Positions 17,501-25,300 of a DNA stretch of 64,000 bases are shown here, in pieces. Position numbers and translations under genes: made by a program. Position 1 is the first letter of the stretch, and each line of letters begins with the position of its first letter. The notes beneath the pieces are model-generated. The model did no database searches, had not been told where the DNA came from, and worked only from the letters and a program-made list of their open reading frames with translations. The stretch spans positions 1 through 64,000 of the forward strand of contig NZ_BNBY01000017.1 of the NCBI RefSeq assembly GCF_014656195.1, given 5' to 3'. The stretch is from Kitasatospora xanthocidica. Lineage in GTDB: Bacteria; Actinomycetota; Actinomycetes; Streptomycetales; Streptomycetaceae.

Positions 17501-18547
17501 CTGCGCCGCGAAGGCCGAAGCCTCCGCGACGGCCTCGGCGGGCTGGGCGCCCTGGACGGTCTGGGCGGCGTCCGGGGTCTCGACGACCTCGATCACCTCG
17601 ATCGCGCCGACCGTCTCGATGGCCATGACGGCCTCGACCGGCTGCGAGGCCAGCGGCACCTGCGCCACCTGCTGGACGTCCTGCGGCAGCACCTGCTGAC
17701 CCTCCGCCACGGGAGCCCCCGGAGCCATCGGAGCCATGGGGCCCGCCGGAGCGGCCGGAGCCGCCGCGGCCTGCGCCATCGGAGCCCCCGCGACCAGCGG
17801 AACGACCGGCGCCGCCGGAGCGGCCTGCGGCACGGCAGCCGGAGCCGGGGCGACGGTCTCGGCCATCGGCGGCCGGCCGACGACCGGGATGCCGTGCGCG
17901 GGCGTGCCGCCCTGCGACGGCCCGCGGTCGGCCAGCGAGCGGACCGGGACCTGGCCGGTCATCAGCGACGGGTCCGGGATCGGCGGGCCGGCGTGCAGCG
18001 GGCGGCGCGGCGGCTGAGCCTGCGTCACCGGCTGCTGTGCCTGCGGCTGCGACGGGAAGGGCTGCTGCTGGAACTGCTCGGCGCCGAGCGCCGGCGGGTC
18101 CAGCGGCGGCCAGGAGGGCTCGACCGGCATGCCGTCCTGCTGCGGCGCGAGCGGCGTCTGCTCGACCGGGACGGCCGCCATCGGCTCGCCCCAGGAGCCC
18201 TGCGGACCGGGCATCAGCAGCACGTCGTCCTCGTCGTCCAGGCCGTCGGGCTGGTCGAGGAAGTGGAAGGCCGGGCGCTGGGCGCCCTGGTCGACGGCCC
18301 ACCCCTCGCCGGGGACGGCATAGCCGGGCTGGCCCTGCGGCGGGATGGCGCCGGCGCCCGGGGGCATCCCGCCGGGCACGGCACCGACCGGGGCCGCCGG
18401 GTTCGGGATCATTCCGCCGTCCGTCGCGACGCCCTGCAGAGGTGCAACGCCCGCGACGCCCTCCGGTCCGCCGAGCGGGTCGGGCCCGGCGTTCAGGTGC
18501 TCCGGCAGTCCCTCGCCCGGGACGTGGCCGCCATCGGTCATTGTCAA
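14555..18547 (-). CDS. BluB-CobT fusion with long low-complexity N-terminus
   Basis: A 1330-aa protein starting at ATG 18547, with AAGGAGC 7 nt upstream. The first ~745 residues are Ala/Glu/Val/Pro/Gln-rich and probably disordered, with internal repeats (SVAVE x5; AENxVAENxx..EGEQPQ blocks twice; PQAE x3). Residues about 750-955 are a nitroreductase-like BluB domain (RRDVRNGFRPDPI, PSVGYSQPWDFVVI, YLCVGYVDSFP), which makes 5,6-dimethylbenzimidazole from FMNH2. Residues about 965-1330 are CobT (KPAGSLGMLE, AGDHGVHAQGVS, GDMGIANTTASAAL, TGRGTGIDDE, DGVIAGSAAL), which makes alpha-ribazole phosphate from that base and nicotinate mononucleotide. Fusion channels the lower-ligand base into activation. 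The length of the N-terminal extension is what stands out. Confidence 0.93.
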   Translation of the reverse strand: MTMTDGGHVPGEGLPEHLNAGPDPLGGPEGVAGVAPLQGVATDGGMIPNPAAPVGAVPGGMPPGAGAIPPQGQPGYAVPGEGWAVDQGAQRPAFHFLDQPDGLDDEDDVLLMPGPQGSWGEPMAAVPVEQTPLAPQQDGMPVEPSWPPLDPPALGAEQFQQQPFPSQPQAQQPVTQAQPPRRPLHAGPPIPDPSLMTGQVPVRSLADRGPSQGGTPAHGIPVVGRPPMAETVAPAPAAVPQAAPAAPVVPLVAGAPMAQAAAAPAAPAGPMAPMAPGAPVAEGQQVLPQDVQQVAQVPLASQPVEAVMAIETVGAIEVIEVVETPDAAQTVQGAQPAEAVAEASAFAAQAVVAEPVPAEAAQPGAEAHAAPGAVEPVAVGSVAVESVAVESVAVESVAVESVAVEEAVAEGAVADGAAEQAEAATPAGQPRRISAFLAAPTPHGLPKVAPVEQAPAAGEAAPQQPAPIAAADAPQAVEGGETAEAAPAAAEPVQGAETAEAVASAPEAVAEPVAETAAGTGEMPSGQAVAENTVAENTVVEQAVEGEQPQQAAPVETPAEAAAEPVAEQAQAEVPAEAAKQGAEAAAAPAAEAAQPTDAVLPEGEPQPAAEQAEPAAEAVAENAVAENAAAEQAVVEQTAEGEQPQEAAPVEVPAEAAAEQAPAEGTADAAAETAEPVTAEATEAVETVETVEQAPEAPAAGEPQAEPQAEPQAEQQLADQPVAEQPAAEQPVAEDPQPEEPAEPRGPAAPGYDEAGREAVHQVIRERRDVRNGFRPDPIPHEVLIRVLEAAHTAPSVGYSQPWDFVVIRSGKTRRRMHALAERQREAYADSLPKGRAKQFKEIKIEAILETPVNIVVTADRTRGGRHTLGRHTQPQMAPYSAALAVENLWLAARAEGLGVGWVSFFDDEQLVRELGLPEHLEVVAYLCVGYVDSFPDEPELEQQGWAKKRPLAWVVHEEQYGNRALPGEEPQDLLAETLRGIRPLDAKALGEAWDRQKRMTKPAGSLGMLEIISAQLCGLSRKCPPPIPEPACVAIFAGDHGVHAQGVSPWPQEVTAQMVGNFLAGGAVINSFAKQIGTEVCVVDVGVAAELPDAVQQGRATGLLPRKVRPGTADMTQGPAMTREEALKAIEVGIETARDLVAAGNKALVTGDMGIANTTASAALISVFTGLDPAEVTGRGTGIDDETHARKIEVIRAALALHQPDPNDPIGVLAAIGGLEHAAIAGFLLGAASLRTPVVLDGVIAGSAALAAKAIAPEVLAACIAGHRSAEPGHQAALAKLGLRPLIDLDLRLGEGTGALLALPLVQSAARAMHDVATFDSAGVTEKA
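17333..17430 (-). repeat. In-frame 15-bp minisatellite in bluB-cobT
   Basis: About six tandem 15-bp units of type gactcgacggccacg encode repeated Ser-Val-Ala-Val-Glu in the disordered N-terminus of BluB-CobT. Unit length is a multiple of three, so copy-number change would keep the frame. Confidence 0.8.
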
Positions 18548-19035
18548 AGCTCCTTCCAGGCCGCTGCCGCGCCCTTGGCGACGCGATCACCGATCGCAGC
18601 GCCCATCCGCACGGGCCGGGCCTGCACCGACCCGCCCCTCAACCACACGCGGCCGCCGCGCCGAAGCGCTGCGGCCCGAGTCCTTCCGGCGCACTGCGGC
18701 ACCCCGGCCCGGCACACCGCCCACACGGGGGCGGCGCATCGTCTGAAACAACGACAACCCGGAGCGACCGGCACGACCGCACCGGACCCTACGGCATTCT
18801 CCAGGTCCGGCACGAGGCGCGTCGAATTGCCCACACTCCGAGCGGAACGGGGTTGCACCACGTCAAAAAGGTGACAAACCGACCGAATCGGGTGGGTCGC
18901 CGACAGCTGCAGCCGCCCAGGACGTCACACTACCGGCCCGGCGCGGTCACCTCTCGAATCATTGTCCGGATGCGACCTGGATCACCGTCGATCACCGTCC
19001 CGCCGCGCGCGGCCCCCCGGCCGCACCCGAGGCCT
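18548..19035. other. Upstream region of bluB-cobT, no gene seen
   Basis: 488 bp between the bluB-cobT start and the cobL stop. It should hold the bluB-cobT promoter. I searched the leftward strand for a cobalamin riboswitch (B12-box, GCCACTG core) and found none. A short direct repeat (ATCACCGTC twice) occurs around 18980-19003. No ORF looks protein-like. Confidence 0.5.
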
Positions 19036-20292
19036 TCACACGATCTGCTCACCCCAGAGCACCAGCGCGCCGGTCCCGTCCGCCCCCAGCGCCAGTCCGC
19101 CGCCGTCCCCGGTGGAGCGCAGCGGGGTCGACTGGAGCAGCGCGCCGTCCGCCCGGTAGCCGGCCTCGCCGATCGCCCGGCGGATCTCCTCCGCCTCGGC
19201 GAGGGTCCGGGGCAGCGCGACGAACCGCTCCGGCTTGCGGGCCAGTACGGCGCGCACCACGTCCGGTCCGCCGGACTCCACGACCGCCGCGTCCGGCTCC
19301 GGCAGGCCGCCGAGCACTTCGGGGCCGCTGCCGTGGACGGCCTCCACCTCGACGCCGTACCGGCGGGCGTTGACGGTCAGCCGGGCGCAGGCCGAGCGGG
19401 AGCCCTCGACGGCGACCACGGCGGCGCCGAACCGGGCCGCCTCGACGGCGAGGGCTCCGCTGCCCGCGCCGACCGACCAGACCAGGTCCCCCGGACGTGC
19501 ACCCAGACGGGCCAGCACCAGGGCGCGTACGTGCGCGGGGAGCGTGTCCGGCGCGCCCGTCTCACCCCCCGTGCGCCCGGCGCCCGCGTAGGCATCGCCG
19601 GGGAGCGCCCAGCCGCGCTCCGCGCCGGGGTAGCCGACCGGGCGCCCGGCCAGCCAGCCGGCCGCCTGGTCCACCGGGCCGGCCAGGGCGGAGCCGCCGA
19701 TCACCAGCACCACGTTGGGGTCGCGCCAGACGTGGTCGGCGATCCGGTCGGAGGTGAGGACGGTGATGTCCTCCTCGGGGGTGCCGAGGGCCTCGCAGAC
19801 CACGAAGGTCCGGTGCACCCCGCGCAGCATCAGGGCGAGTTCGGCGGGCCCGGCGCCCGGGGCGGTGAGCACCGCGACCTTGGGGTTGGCCCGGCAGATG
19901 TTCGCCGCGCGGCGCAGCCGGCCGCCGTGGGCGCTGACCACCTGGGCGTCCTCCCAGGGCATGCCGGCCCGGGCGAAGGCGGTGGCCACGGAGGAGACGG
20001 CGGGCAGGACTTCGAGTTCGAGGCCGTACTCGGGGCGGCGCAGGGTGCGCACCACGCCGAAGAAGCCCGGGTCGCCCTCGGCGACCACGACGGCGGCGCC
20101 GCGGTGTTCGGCGATCCGGCGGGCGGCCTGCCGGATGTCGCCGAGGGCGATCCGTTCGGCGTCGTCCGGCACCGGGAGGGCGCTCAGTTGGTAGGGGGCT
20201 CCGGCCACCAGGGTCGCCGCGGCGAGGGCCGCACCGGCGGCCTCGGTCAGCGGCGTGCCGTCCCACCCGATGACCGTGATCCGGTCAGCCAT
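19036..20292 (-). CDS. cobL: Precorrin-6Y methyltransferase/decarboxylase (CbiE-CbiT type)
   Basis: A 418-aa protein from ATG 20292; an alternative ATG 15 codons upstream (20337) is less like the family. Residues about 1-200 are the CbiE methylase domain (ITVIGWDGTPL, VVVAEGDPGFFGVVRTL, AFARAGMPWEDAQVVSAHGG). From about 240 the CbiT domain follows (LARLGARPGDLVWSVGAGSGALAVEAARFG, a SAM-binding Rossmann motif; AVVAVEGSRSACARLTVNARRYG). It methylates C5 and C15 and decarboxylates the acetate side chain at C12 of precorrin-6Y in corrin synthesis. Together with bluB-cobT and cobA it makes a partial cobalamin set; the remaining cob genes are elsewhere. Confidence 0.92.
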   Translation of the reverse strand: MADRITVIGWDGTPLTEAAGAALAAATLVAGAPYQLSALPVPDDAERIALGDIRQAARRIAEHRGAAVVVAEGDPGFFGVVRTLRRPEYGLELEVLPAVSSVATAFARAGMPWEDAQVVSAHGGRLRRAANICRANPKVAVLTAPGAGPAELALMLRGVHRTFVVCEALGTPEEDITVLTSDRIADHVWRDPNVVLVIGGSALAGPVDQAAGWLAGRPVGYPGAERGWALPGDAYAGAGRTGGETGAPDTLPAHVRALVLARLGARPGDLVWSVGAGSGALAVEAARFGAAVVAVEGSRSACARLTVNARRYGVEVEAVHGSGPEVLGGLPEPDAAVVESGGPDVVRAVLARKPERFVALPRTLAEAEEIRRAIGEAGYRADGALLQSTPLRSTGDGGGLALGADGTGALVLWGEQIV

Positions 20293-20492
20293 CTGCGGCC
20301 GTTCTCCCTCGACTCGGTGCGCCACGCGGTACGCCACTCAGCACGCCACTCACTTGCGGCGCGGTTCGGCGCGGTGCGGCGCCGGTCAGAGGCTACCGGG
20401 TGTGATCGTCCGGGGGTGGACATCTCGTACACATGTCCGTGACGGGCGGGTGGCGGCCCGCCGTCCGGTCGGGCGCCGCCGGGCCTGGCGGG

Positions 20493-21155
20493 TCAGTCGC
20501 GCAGCACGTAGCGGTGCTCGCCGTGCCAGCCGCCCCGGTGCGCTCCGGGCGACTCCAGGTCCTCCGGGAGCAGGCTCCACAGGATGAGGTCGCTGCGGCT
20601 CTCCTCCCCGGTCCGGCGGCCGGGAGCCCCCACGAAGGCCTCCCCGGGCTCGCCGCGCACTATCCAGGCGCTGCGCAGCACGCCCTCGCTGATCGCGCCG
20701 ATCTTCCCGGCGACCTGCTGGGCGGCGGTGTTGCCGGCGGCGGTGCGCATCTCCAGGCGCAGGAAGCCGCGGTCCTCGAACAGCCACTGGGCGACGCCGA
20801 GGACGGCCTCCGGGGCGTAGCCCTCGCCGCGCGCCCAGGTGGCGGTGACGTAGGAGATCTCGGTGCTGCGCAGCCGCCAGTCGGTGTTGCGCAGCTCGAC
20901 CAGGCCGACCAGGCGCTGGGTCAGGTGTTCGGTGACGGCGAAGACGATGCCGCGCCCGGCGGCCCGGTGGGCCGGGGCGTGGGTGCGGACGAGCTCGGCC
21001 GCGTAGGCCTCGGTGAAGGGGTGCGGGAGGTCCGTCCAGGCCAGTACGAGGTCATCCGCCATCATCGCGGCCAGGCCGGGGGCGTCGTCCTCCGCAAGGG
21101 GACGCAGCAGCAGCCGTTCGGTGCTGATGGCGGTCTCGGGGAAGCTCGCTGCCAT
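20493..21155 (-). CDS. RimJ/RimL-type GNAT acetyltransferase
   Basis: A 220-aa protein of the Acetyltransf_3 class: TERLLLRPLAEDDAPGL at the start, then EISYVTATWARGEGYAPEAV with the acetyl-CoA loop. LRLEMRTAAGNTAAQQVAGKIGAISEGVLR is the typical N-x-x-S/A helix segment, and the C-terminus carries a strand ending HRYVLRD. Family members acetylate ribosomal-protein N-termini or small molecules. The substrate cannot be predicted. It stands alone between cobL and metQ, with a strong hairpin separating it from metQ. Confidence 0.88.
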   Translation of the reverse strand: MAASFPETAISTERLLLRPLAEDDAPGLAAMMADDLVLAWTDLPHPFTEAYAAELVRTHAPAHRAAGRGIVFAVTEHLTQRLVGLVELRNTDWRLRSTEISYVTATWARGEGYAPEAVLGVAQWLFEDRGFLRLEMRTAAGNTAAQQVAGKIGAISEGVLRSAWIVRGEPGEAFVGAPGRRTGEESRSDLILWSLLPEDLESPGAHRGGWHGEHRYVLRD

Positions 21156-21284
21156 GCCGTCTCTCCTCGCCGGGTCGTGAACACAACACCGTACGCCTCC
21201 GTCGCACTCCGGGTATCACGCGGTGCGCCGCGCGCACGACGGTACGTCAGAACGCCTTTGCCCGGGGCGTCCCTGGTGCATACT

Positions 21285-21329
21285 GCCCGACCGGGCCCCC
21301 GCCGAGGTGCGGCGGGGGCCCGGTCGGGC
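21285..21329 (-). terminator. Terminator of the metNIQ operon
   Basis: A 19-bp perfect stem (21285-21303 and 21311-21329) with a 7-nt loop lies 50 bp beyond the metQ stop. It is the strongest simple hairpin in this part of the window and lacks a U-tract. Confidence 0.85.
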
Positions 21330-21378
21330 GTTGCGGGGGGACGGCGGTGCGACGGCGCCGCGACGGAGGTGCGTCGGA

Positions 21379-22203
21379 TCAGAAGGCCGGGACGACCGAG
21401 CCCTGGAAGGTGTCGTTGATGTACTTCTTGACCTCGTCGGAGTGCAGCAGCTCGGCGAGCTTCTTGACCCGCGGGTCGTTCTCCTTGCCCTTCTTGACGG
21501 CGAGGATGTTGGCGTACGGGTTGCCCTCGGCCTTCTCCAGCACCAGGGCGTCGGTGGCCGGCTTCAGGCCGGAGTCGAGCGCGTAGTTGCCGTTGATGAC
21601 GGCGGCGTCGACGTCCGTGATGGAGCGGGGCAGCTGGGCGGCCTCCAGCTCCTTCCACTTGAGGTTCTTCGGGTTGCCCGTCACGTCGGCCGGGGTGGCG
21701 GCGGTGCCGGCGCCGTCCTTGAGGGTGATGAGCTTGTTGTCCGCGAGCAGCTTGAGCGCGCGGCCCTCGTTGGTGGCGTCGTTCGGCAGGCCGATGGTGG
21801 CACCGTCCGGAAGGTCGGTGATCGACTTGACCTTCTTGGAGTAGACGCCGAGCGGCTCCAGGTGCACCGTCTCGACCGAGACGATGTCGGTGCCACGCTT
21901 CTTGTTGAAGTCCTCCAGGTACGGGACGTGCTGGAAGTAGTTGGCGTCGGCCGAACCGTCCTGCACCGCCGTGTTGGGGGTCACGTAGTCGGTGACCTCC
22001 TTGATGTCGAGCTTGAGGCCCGCCTTGTCCGCGAGGTTGTCCTTGACGAACTTGAGGATCTGCCCGTGCGGGGTGGGGCTGGCGACGACCTTCAGCGGCG
22101 CGTTCGGGTCCGAGGAGGACGAGCCCGAGCTGCTGCAGGCGGCCACGGAGAGGGCGAGGCCGGCGGTGGCGAGGATGCTGGTGAACTTCAGAACGTTGCG
22201 CAC
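21379..22203 (-). CDS. metQ: Methionine ABC transporter substrate-binding lipoprotein
   Basis: A 274-aa lipoprotein of the NlpA/MetQ family. The signal peptide ends in lipobox LSVAAC (lipidated Cys at about residue 23), followed by a Ser/Gly linker. The family core is LKVVASPTPHGQILKFVKDNL, VTDYVTPNTAVQDGSADANYFQHVPYL, EPLGVYSKKVKSI and TIGLPNDATNEGRALKLL. It binds D/L-methionine outside the membrane and delivers it to MetI. It is the last gene of the metN-metI-metQ operon, 57 bp after metI. Confidence 0.95.
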   Translation of the reverse strand: MRNVLKFTSILATAGLALSVAACSSSGSSSSDPNAPLKVVASPTPHGQILKFVKDNLADKAGLKLDIKEVTDYVTPNTAVQDGSADANYFQHVPYLEDFNKKRGTDIVSVETVHLEPLGVYSKKVKSITDLPDGATIGLPNDATNEGRALKLLADNKLITLKDGAGTAATPADVTGNPKNLKWKELEAAQLPRSITDVDAAVINGNYALDSGLKPATDALVLEKAEGNPYANILAVKKGKENDPRVKKLAELLHSDEVKKYINDTFQGSVVPAF

Positions 22204-22260
22204 GAAAAGTGCCTTTCTGCGTGATGCGGGGAGCCGCGTCCAGGGTCGGACGGGGGAGGT

Positions 22261-22995
22261 CTAGGAGGCGACGGCGGATTCGTCGGCTTCGGGGGTGGCG
22301 GCGCGCGGGCGGAGCAGGCGGGTGCGTCCGCCGCCCTGGCCCCGGTTCGCCAGCCGGCGCACGGCGTAGTCGCCGGCCAGCTGGATGATCGTCACGATGA
22401 TCGCGATCTCCGCCACGATGATCCACATGAAGGCGGTCTCGAAGCGCAGGTAGCCGTAGCGGTAGGCGAGGTCGCCCAGGCCGCCGCCGCCGACCGTGCC
22501 GGCCATCGCGGAGTAGCCGATCAGCGCGATGATCGTGGTGGTGACGGAGGCCACGATGCCGGGCAGGGCCTCGGGCACCAGCGTCTTGCGGACGAGCGTC
22601 CAGGTGCCGCCGCCCATCGACTGGACGGCCTCGATCAGGCCGCGGTCGACCTCGCGGACGGAGGTCTCGACCAGGCGGGCGAAGAACGGGATCGCGCCGA
22701 CGGTCAGCGGCACGGTGGCGGCCTGCCAGCCGAGGGAGTTGCCGGTCAGCCACCGAGTGAAGGAGATCAGCGCGATCATCAGGATGATGAACGGCAGCGA
22801 GCGCGCGAGGTTCACGATCGCGCCGAGCACCTTGTTCACCGGCTGGTTCTGCAGCGCTCCGCCCTTGGAGGTGAGCACCAGCAGGACGCCGAGGGGCAGC
22901 CCGAGGATGACGGTGCAGACGGTCGCGACCCCGACCATCTGGAAGGTCTCCTGGGTGGCGGGCCACATCAGTTCCCACATCTGGTCCCAGGTCAT
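22261..22995 (-). CDS. metI: Methionine ABC transporter permease
   Basis: A 244-aa permease with five or six membrane spans. The coupling-helix EAA loop appears as GLIEAVQSMGGGTWTLVRKTLVPEALPGI, and the family motif ARSLPFIILMIAL lies near residue 65. The start codon overlaps the metN stop by 4 nt (ATGA), a sign of translational coupling. The last ~25 residues are a Arg/Ala-rich cytosolic tail without family meaning. Confidence 0.95.
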   Translation of the reverse strand: MTWDQMWELMWPATQETFQMVGVATVCTVILGLPLGVLLVLTSKGGALQNQPVNKVLGAIVNLARSLPFIILMIALISFTRWLTGNSLGWQAATVPLTVGAIPFFARLVETSVREVDRGLIEAVQSMGGGTWTLVRKTLVPEALPGIVASVTTTIIALIGYSAMAGTVGGGGLGDLAYRYGYLRFETAFMWIIVAEIAIIVTIIQLAGDYAVRRLANRGQGGGRTRLLRPRAATPEADESAVAS

Positions 22996-24017
22996 GCCAC
23001 CGCTCCGTTCGCCGCGCCGATCACGTCCACCTGCAGGCCCTGCTCGCGCAGGTAGCCGATCGGCACCACGTTGTCCTGGTGGCCGCCGGACAGTTCGACC
23101 CGCATCCGCCCGACCATCCGGCCGGCGATGGTCTCCACGGCGGCGCCGAGGATGTTGATGTCGATCTGGTAGGTGCGGGCCAGCTGGGAGACGAACGGCT
23201 GGGCCGAGGTGTCGCCCTGGAAGGTGATCTCCAGCACGGTGGAGCCGGGGTGTCCGGTGCCGAACTCGCTGAGCGGGAACAGCTCGCGGGCCAGCTCGGA
23301 GGCGGGCTCGGCCAGCAGGTCGGTGAGACTGCCGGACTCGACCACCCGCCCGCCGCGCATCAGGGCGGCCGAGTCGCAGACGGACTTGATGACGTCCATC
23401 TCGTGGGTGATCAGCAGGACGGTGAGGCCGAGCTGCTGGTTGAGGTCGCGCAGCAGCTTGAGGATCGAGCGGGTGGTCTCCGGGTCGAGCGCCGAGGTGG
23501 CCTCGTCGGAGAGCAGCACCTTGGGGTCGCCGGCCAGGGCGCGGGCGATGCCCACGCGCTGCTTCTGGCCACCGGAGAGCTGGTTGGGGTAGCTGCGGGC
23601 CTTGTCGCCGAGGCCGACCAGGTCGAGCAGTTCGGCGGCCTTGCGGCGGCGCTGGGTGCGGTCCAGGCCGATGATCTCCAGCGGGAGTTCGACGTTCTGC
23701 TGCACCGTCCGCGAGGCGAGCAGGTTGAAGTGCTGGAAGACCATGCCGATCCGCCGGCGGGCCTCGCGCAGCTCCCGTCCCGCGCGGTTCTCGCCACCGG
23801 ACAGCGCGGTGAGTTCGAGCCCGTCCACGGTGACGGTGCCGGAGGTCGGGCGCTCCAGCATGTTCACGCAGCGGATGAGGGTGGACTTGCCGGCACCGCT
23901 GGTGCCGACGACTCCGTAGACCTCGCCCGGGCGGACGTGCAGGTCGACGCCGGCGAGGGCGGTCACCTCGCGGCCTCGGGAGCGGTAGACCTTCGTGAGG
24001 TCCGTGGTGGTGATCAC
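22992..24017 (-). CDS. metN: Methionine ABC transporter ATPase
   Basis: A 341-aa ATPase: Walker A GTSGAGKST (about 37-45), Q-loop MVFQHFNLLASRTV, signature LSGGQKQR, Walker B VLLSDEATSALD and H-switch LITHEMDV. The C-terminal ~80 residues form a NIL domain, which binds methionine and inhibits transport (trans-inhibition) in characterised MetN. It reads from GTG 24017 with GGAAG upstream. First gene of the operon. Confidence 0.95.
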   Translation of the reverse strand: MITTTDLTKVYRSRGREVTALAGVDLHVRPGEVYGVVGTSGAGKSTLIRCVNMLERPTSGTVTVDGLELTALSGGENRAGRELREARRRIGMVFQHFNLLASRTVQQNVELPLEIIGLDRTQRRRKAAELLDLVGLGDKARSYPNQLSGGQKQRVGIARALAGDPKVLLSDEATSALDPETTRSILKLLRDLNQQLGLTVLLITHEMDVIKSVCDSAALMRGGRVVESGSLTDLLAEPASELARELFPLSEFGTGHPGSTVLEITFQGDTSAQPFVSQLARTYQIDINILGAAVETIAGRMVGRMRVELSGGHQDNVVPIGYLREQGLQVDVIGAANGAVA

Positions 24018-24502
24018 AGCGGCTTCCGTGGGTCGGGGGCGGGCGGCGTGGGTCGACCGCCCGACCGGCGTGCGGTCGGCGGCGTCTTACGTCGCTTCGC
24101 CAGGGGGATCCGGACCTGCCACCCCTTGATCGTGGCCGCTGGACGGCCGGGCCGCGCGACGGCGTGGCCCTTACGAGTCACCGGTGCCCGCGGGTGGGCG
24201 GGCACGGCAGGGGGAGGGGTACGGGATGACGGACGCGCTCGCACGGGCGGGAGCGGCGCCGGAGTCTCGCTTCGGGGCGCGAGGGGAAGGGCACCCGCAG
24301 GGGGCGCCGGGGGCGGTGGCCCTCAGCAGTGACACATTCGACGACACATGGCACGCTCACCTGCCGGCATTGTGCCGGTGGGGGTGCAGTTCGTCGTCGC
24401 AGTCATGTGAGCCAGTAAAACAGATGGCTCCGGGTACGCCCAATTATTTGACGAGGCTGTCCGCAATGCGGACATGTTCGGCTCTGACCTGCGGAAACAC
24501 GG
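24018..24502. other. Upstream region of metN with an operator-like inverted repeat
   Basis: 485 bp before metN. An AT-rich island at about 24405-24480 contains the perfect inverted repeat TGTCCGCA-a-TGCGGACA (24458-24474), possibly a repressor site. I looked for SAM-riboswitch signatures on the metN strand and saw none. A rightward frame from ATG 24226 has a strong GGGGGAGGGG ribosome site but reads through low-complexity and Cys-rich sequence, and I do not call it. A leftward frame (24014-24244, 76 codons) overlaps metN by GTGA and is basic and unrecognised. Confidence 0.45.
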
Positions 24503-24545
24503 CTCGGCGCCGCCACCGTACCGTCCGGATGGTGGCGGCGCCGAG
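24503..24545 (-). terminator. Terminator of the GNAT gene
   Basis: A 15-bp perfect stem (24503-24517 and 24531-24545) with a 13-nt loop lies 20 bp after the acetyltransferase stop. On the leftward strand it is followed by CGTGTTTCC, a weak U-tract. Confidence 0.85.
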
Positions 24546-24565
24546 GGGGCGCGGAGCGGCGGGGC

Positions 24566-25066
24566 TCAGGCCGTCGCGGCGAGCGGCGTGCTGACGGGCT
24601 TCTCCAGGTGGACGAAGCTCAGCCGGTTGTTGACCTGCTCGACCCGGGTCTGCCGGTAGCCCTGGCGGGCGTACAGGCGCAGGTTGCCGAGGCTGCGGTG
24701 GCCGGTGAACAGGCGGAAGGCGGACACCCGACCGTCCTCGACGAGGCGGCGCTCCAGCGCGTCCAGCAGACGGCCGCCGAGGCCGTGGCGCTGCATCCGC
24801 GGGTGGACGACCAGACGCCCTATCCGGCCGACACCGTCGGCGCCGACGTGGCCCCGGACGGTGCCGACCACCTCGTCGCCCAGCCGGGCGACCAGGAAGT
24901 GCTGCTCGGTCAGTTCGGCGCGCAGGCTCTCCAGGCTCTGCGTCAGGGGCTCGATCGCCCAGTCGCCGTACAGCTCGGCCTCGGGCTGGTAGCCGAGGTA
25001 CTGGAGCTTGAGGATCTGCTCCGCGTCCTCGGCCGCCGCGGCCGAGATGATCACGCTCATGCCCAT
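24566..25066 (-). CDS. GNAT acetyltransferase
   Basis: A 166-aa protein from ATG 25066 (GGAGG about 9 nt upstream; a second ATG lies two codons later). It is a single GNAT domain: MSVIISAAAAEDAEQILKLQYLGY at the N-terminus, GRIGRLVVHPRMQRHGLGGRLLDALE (acetyl-CoA loop Q/R-x-x-G-x-G) and FRLFTGHRSLGNLRLYARQGYRQTR. The substrate is unknown. It has its own terminator, and upstream lies the sigma-like gene in the same direction after 234 bp. Confidence 0.88.
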   Translation of the reverse strand: MGMSVIISAAAAEDAEQILKLQYLGYQPEAELYGDWAIEPLTQSLESLRAELTEQHFLVARLGDEVVGTVRGHVGADGVGRIGRLVVHPRMQRHGLGGRLLDALERRLVEDGRVSAFRLFTGHRSLGNLRLYARQGYRQTRVEQVNNRLSFVHLEKPVSTPLAATA

Positions 25067-25300
25067 GTGGAGGGGCCTCCCCAGTCGTCGTGCCCGGCGC
25101 GCAGAGGGTGGCGCGCTCACGCTCAGTATCCGAGTGATCGCGGCACCGTCAAGAGCTGCGTTCGCCAGCGCTCTACCCGGGTGTCAGCTCCCCTCAACCT
25201 TCGCGGGGCCGGACGTGGCGAGGGTCACGCCCGTTCGGGGAGGGGCCGGGGCGCCCGGTCGGGCGGCGCGGACGGGCCCGGCGGGAGCCGCCCCCGGGCC

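Noticed and set aside
13226-18874. Very long rightward open frame (about 1880 codons) opposite bluB-cobT and cobA
   Set aside because: It is a shadow frame of GC-biased genes on the other strand: no domain, implausible Arg/Gly composition, and the opposite frames carry full enzyme motifs.
18548-19035. Cobalamin riboswitch before bluB-cobT
   Set aside because: The B12-box and GCCACTG core were searched on the leftward strand and are not present.
24018-24502. SAM riboswitch before metN
   Set aside because: No S-box stem signature on the leftward strand; only an inverted repeat typical of a protein operator.
24226-24594. Small rightward gene behind a strong purine-rich ribosome site
   Set aside because: The translation is low-complexity and Cys/Ser/Arg-rich and runs through the terminator of the neighbouring gene; evidence is too weak for a call.
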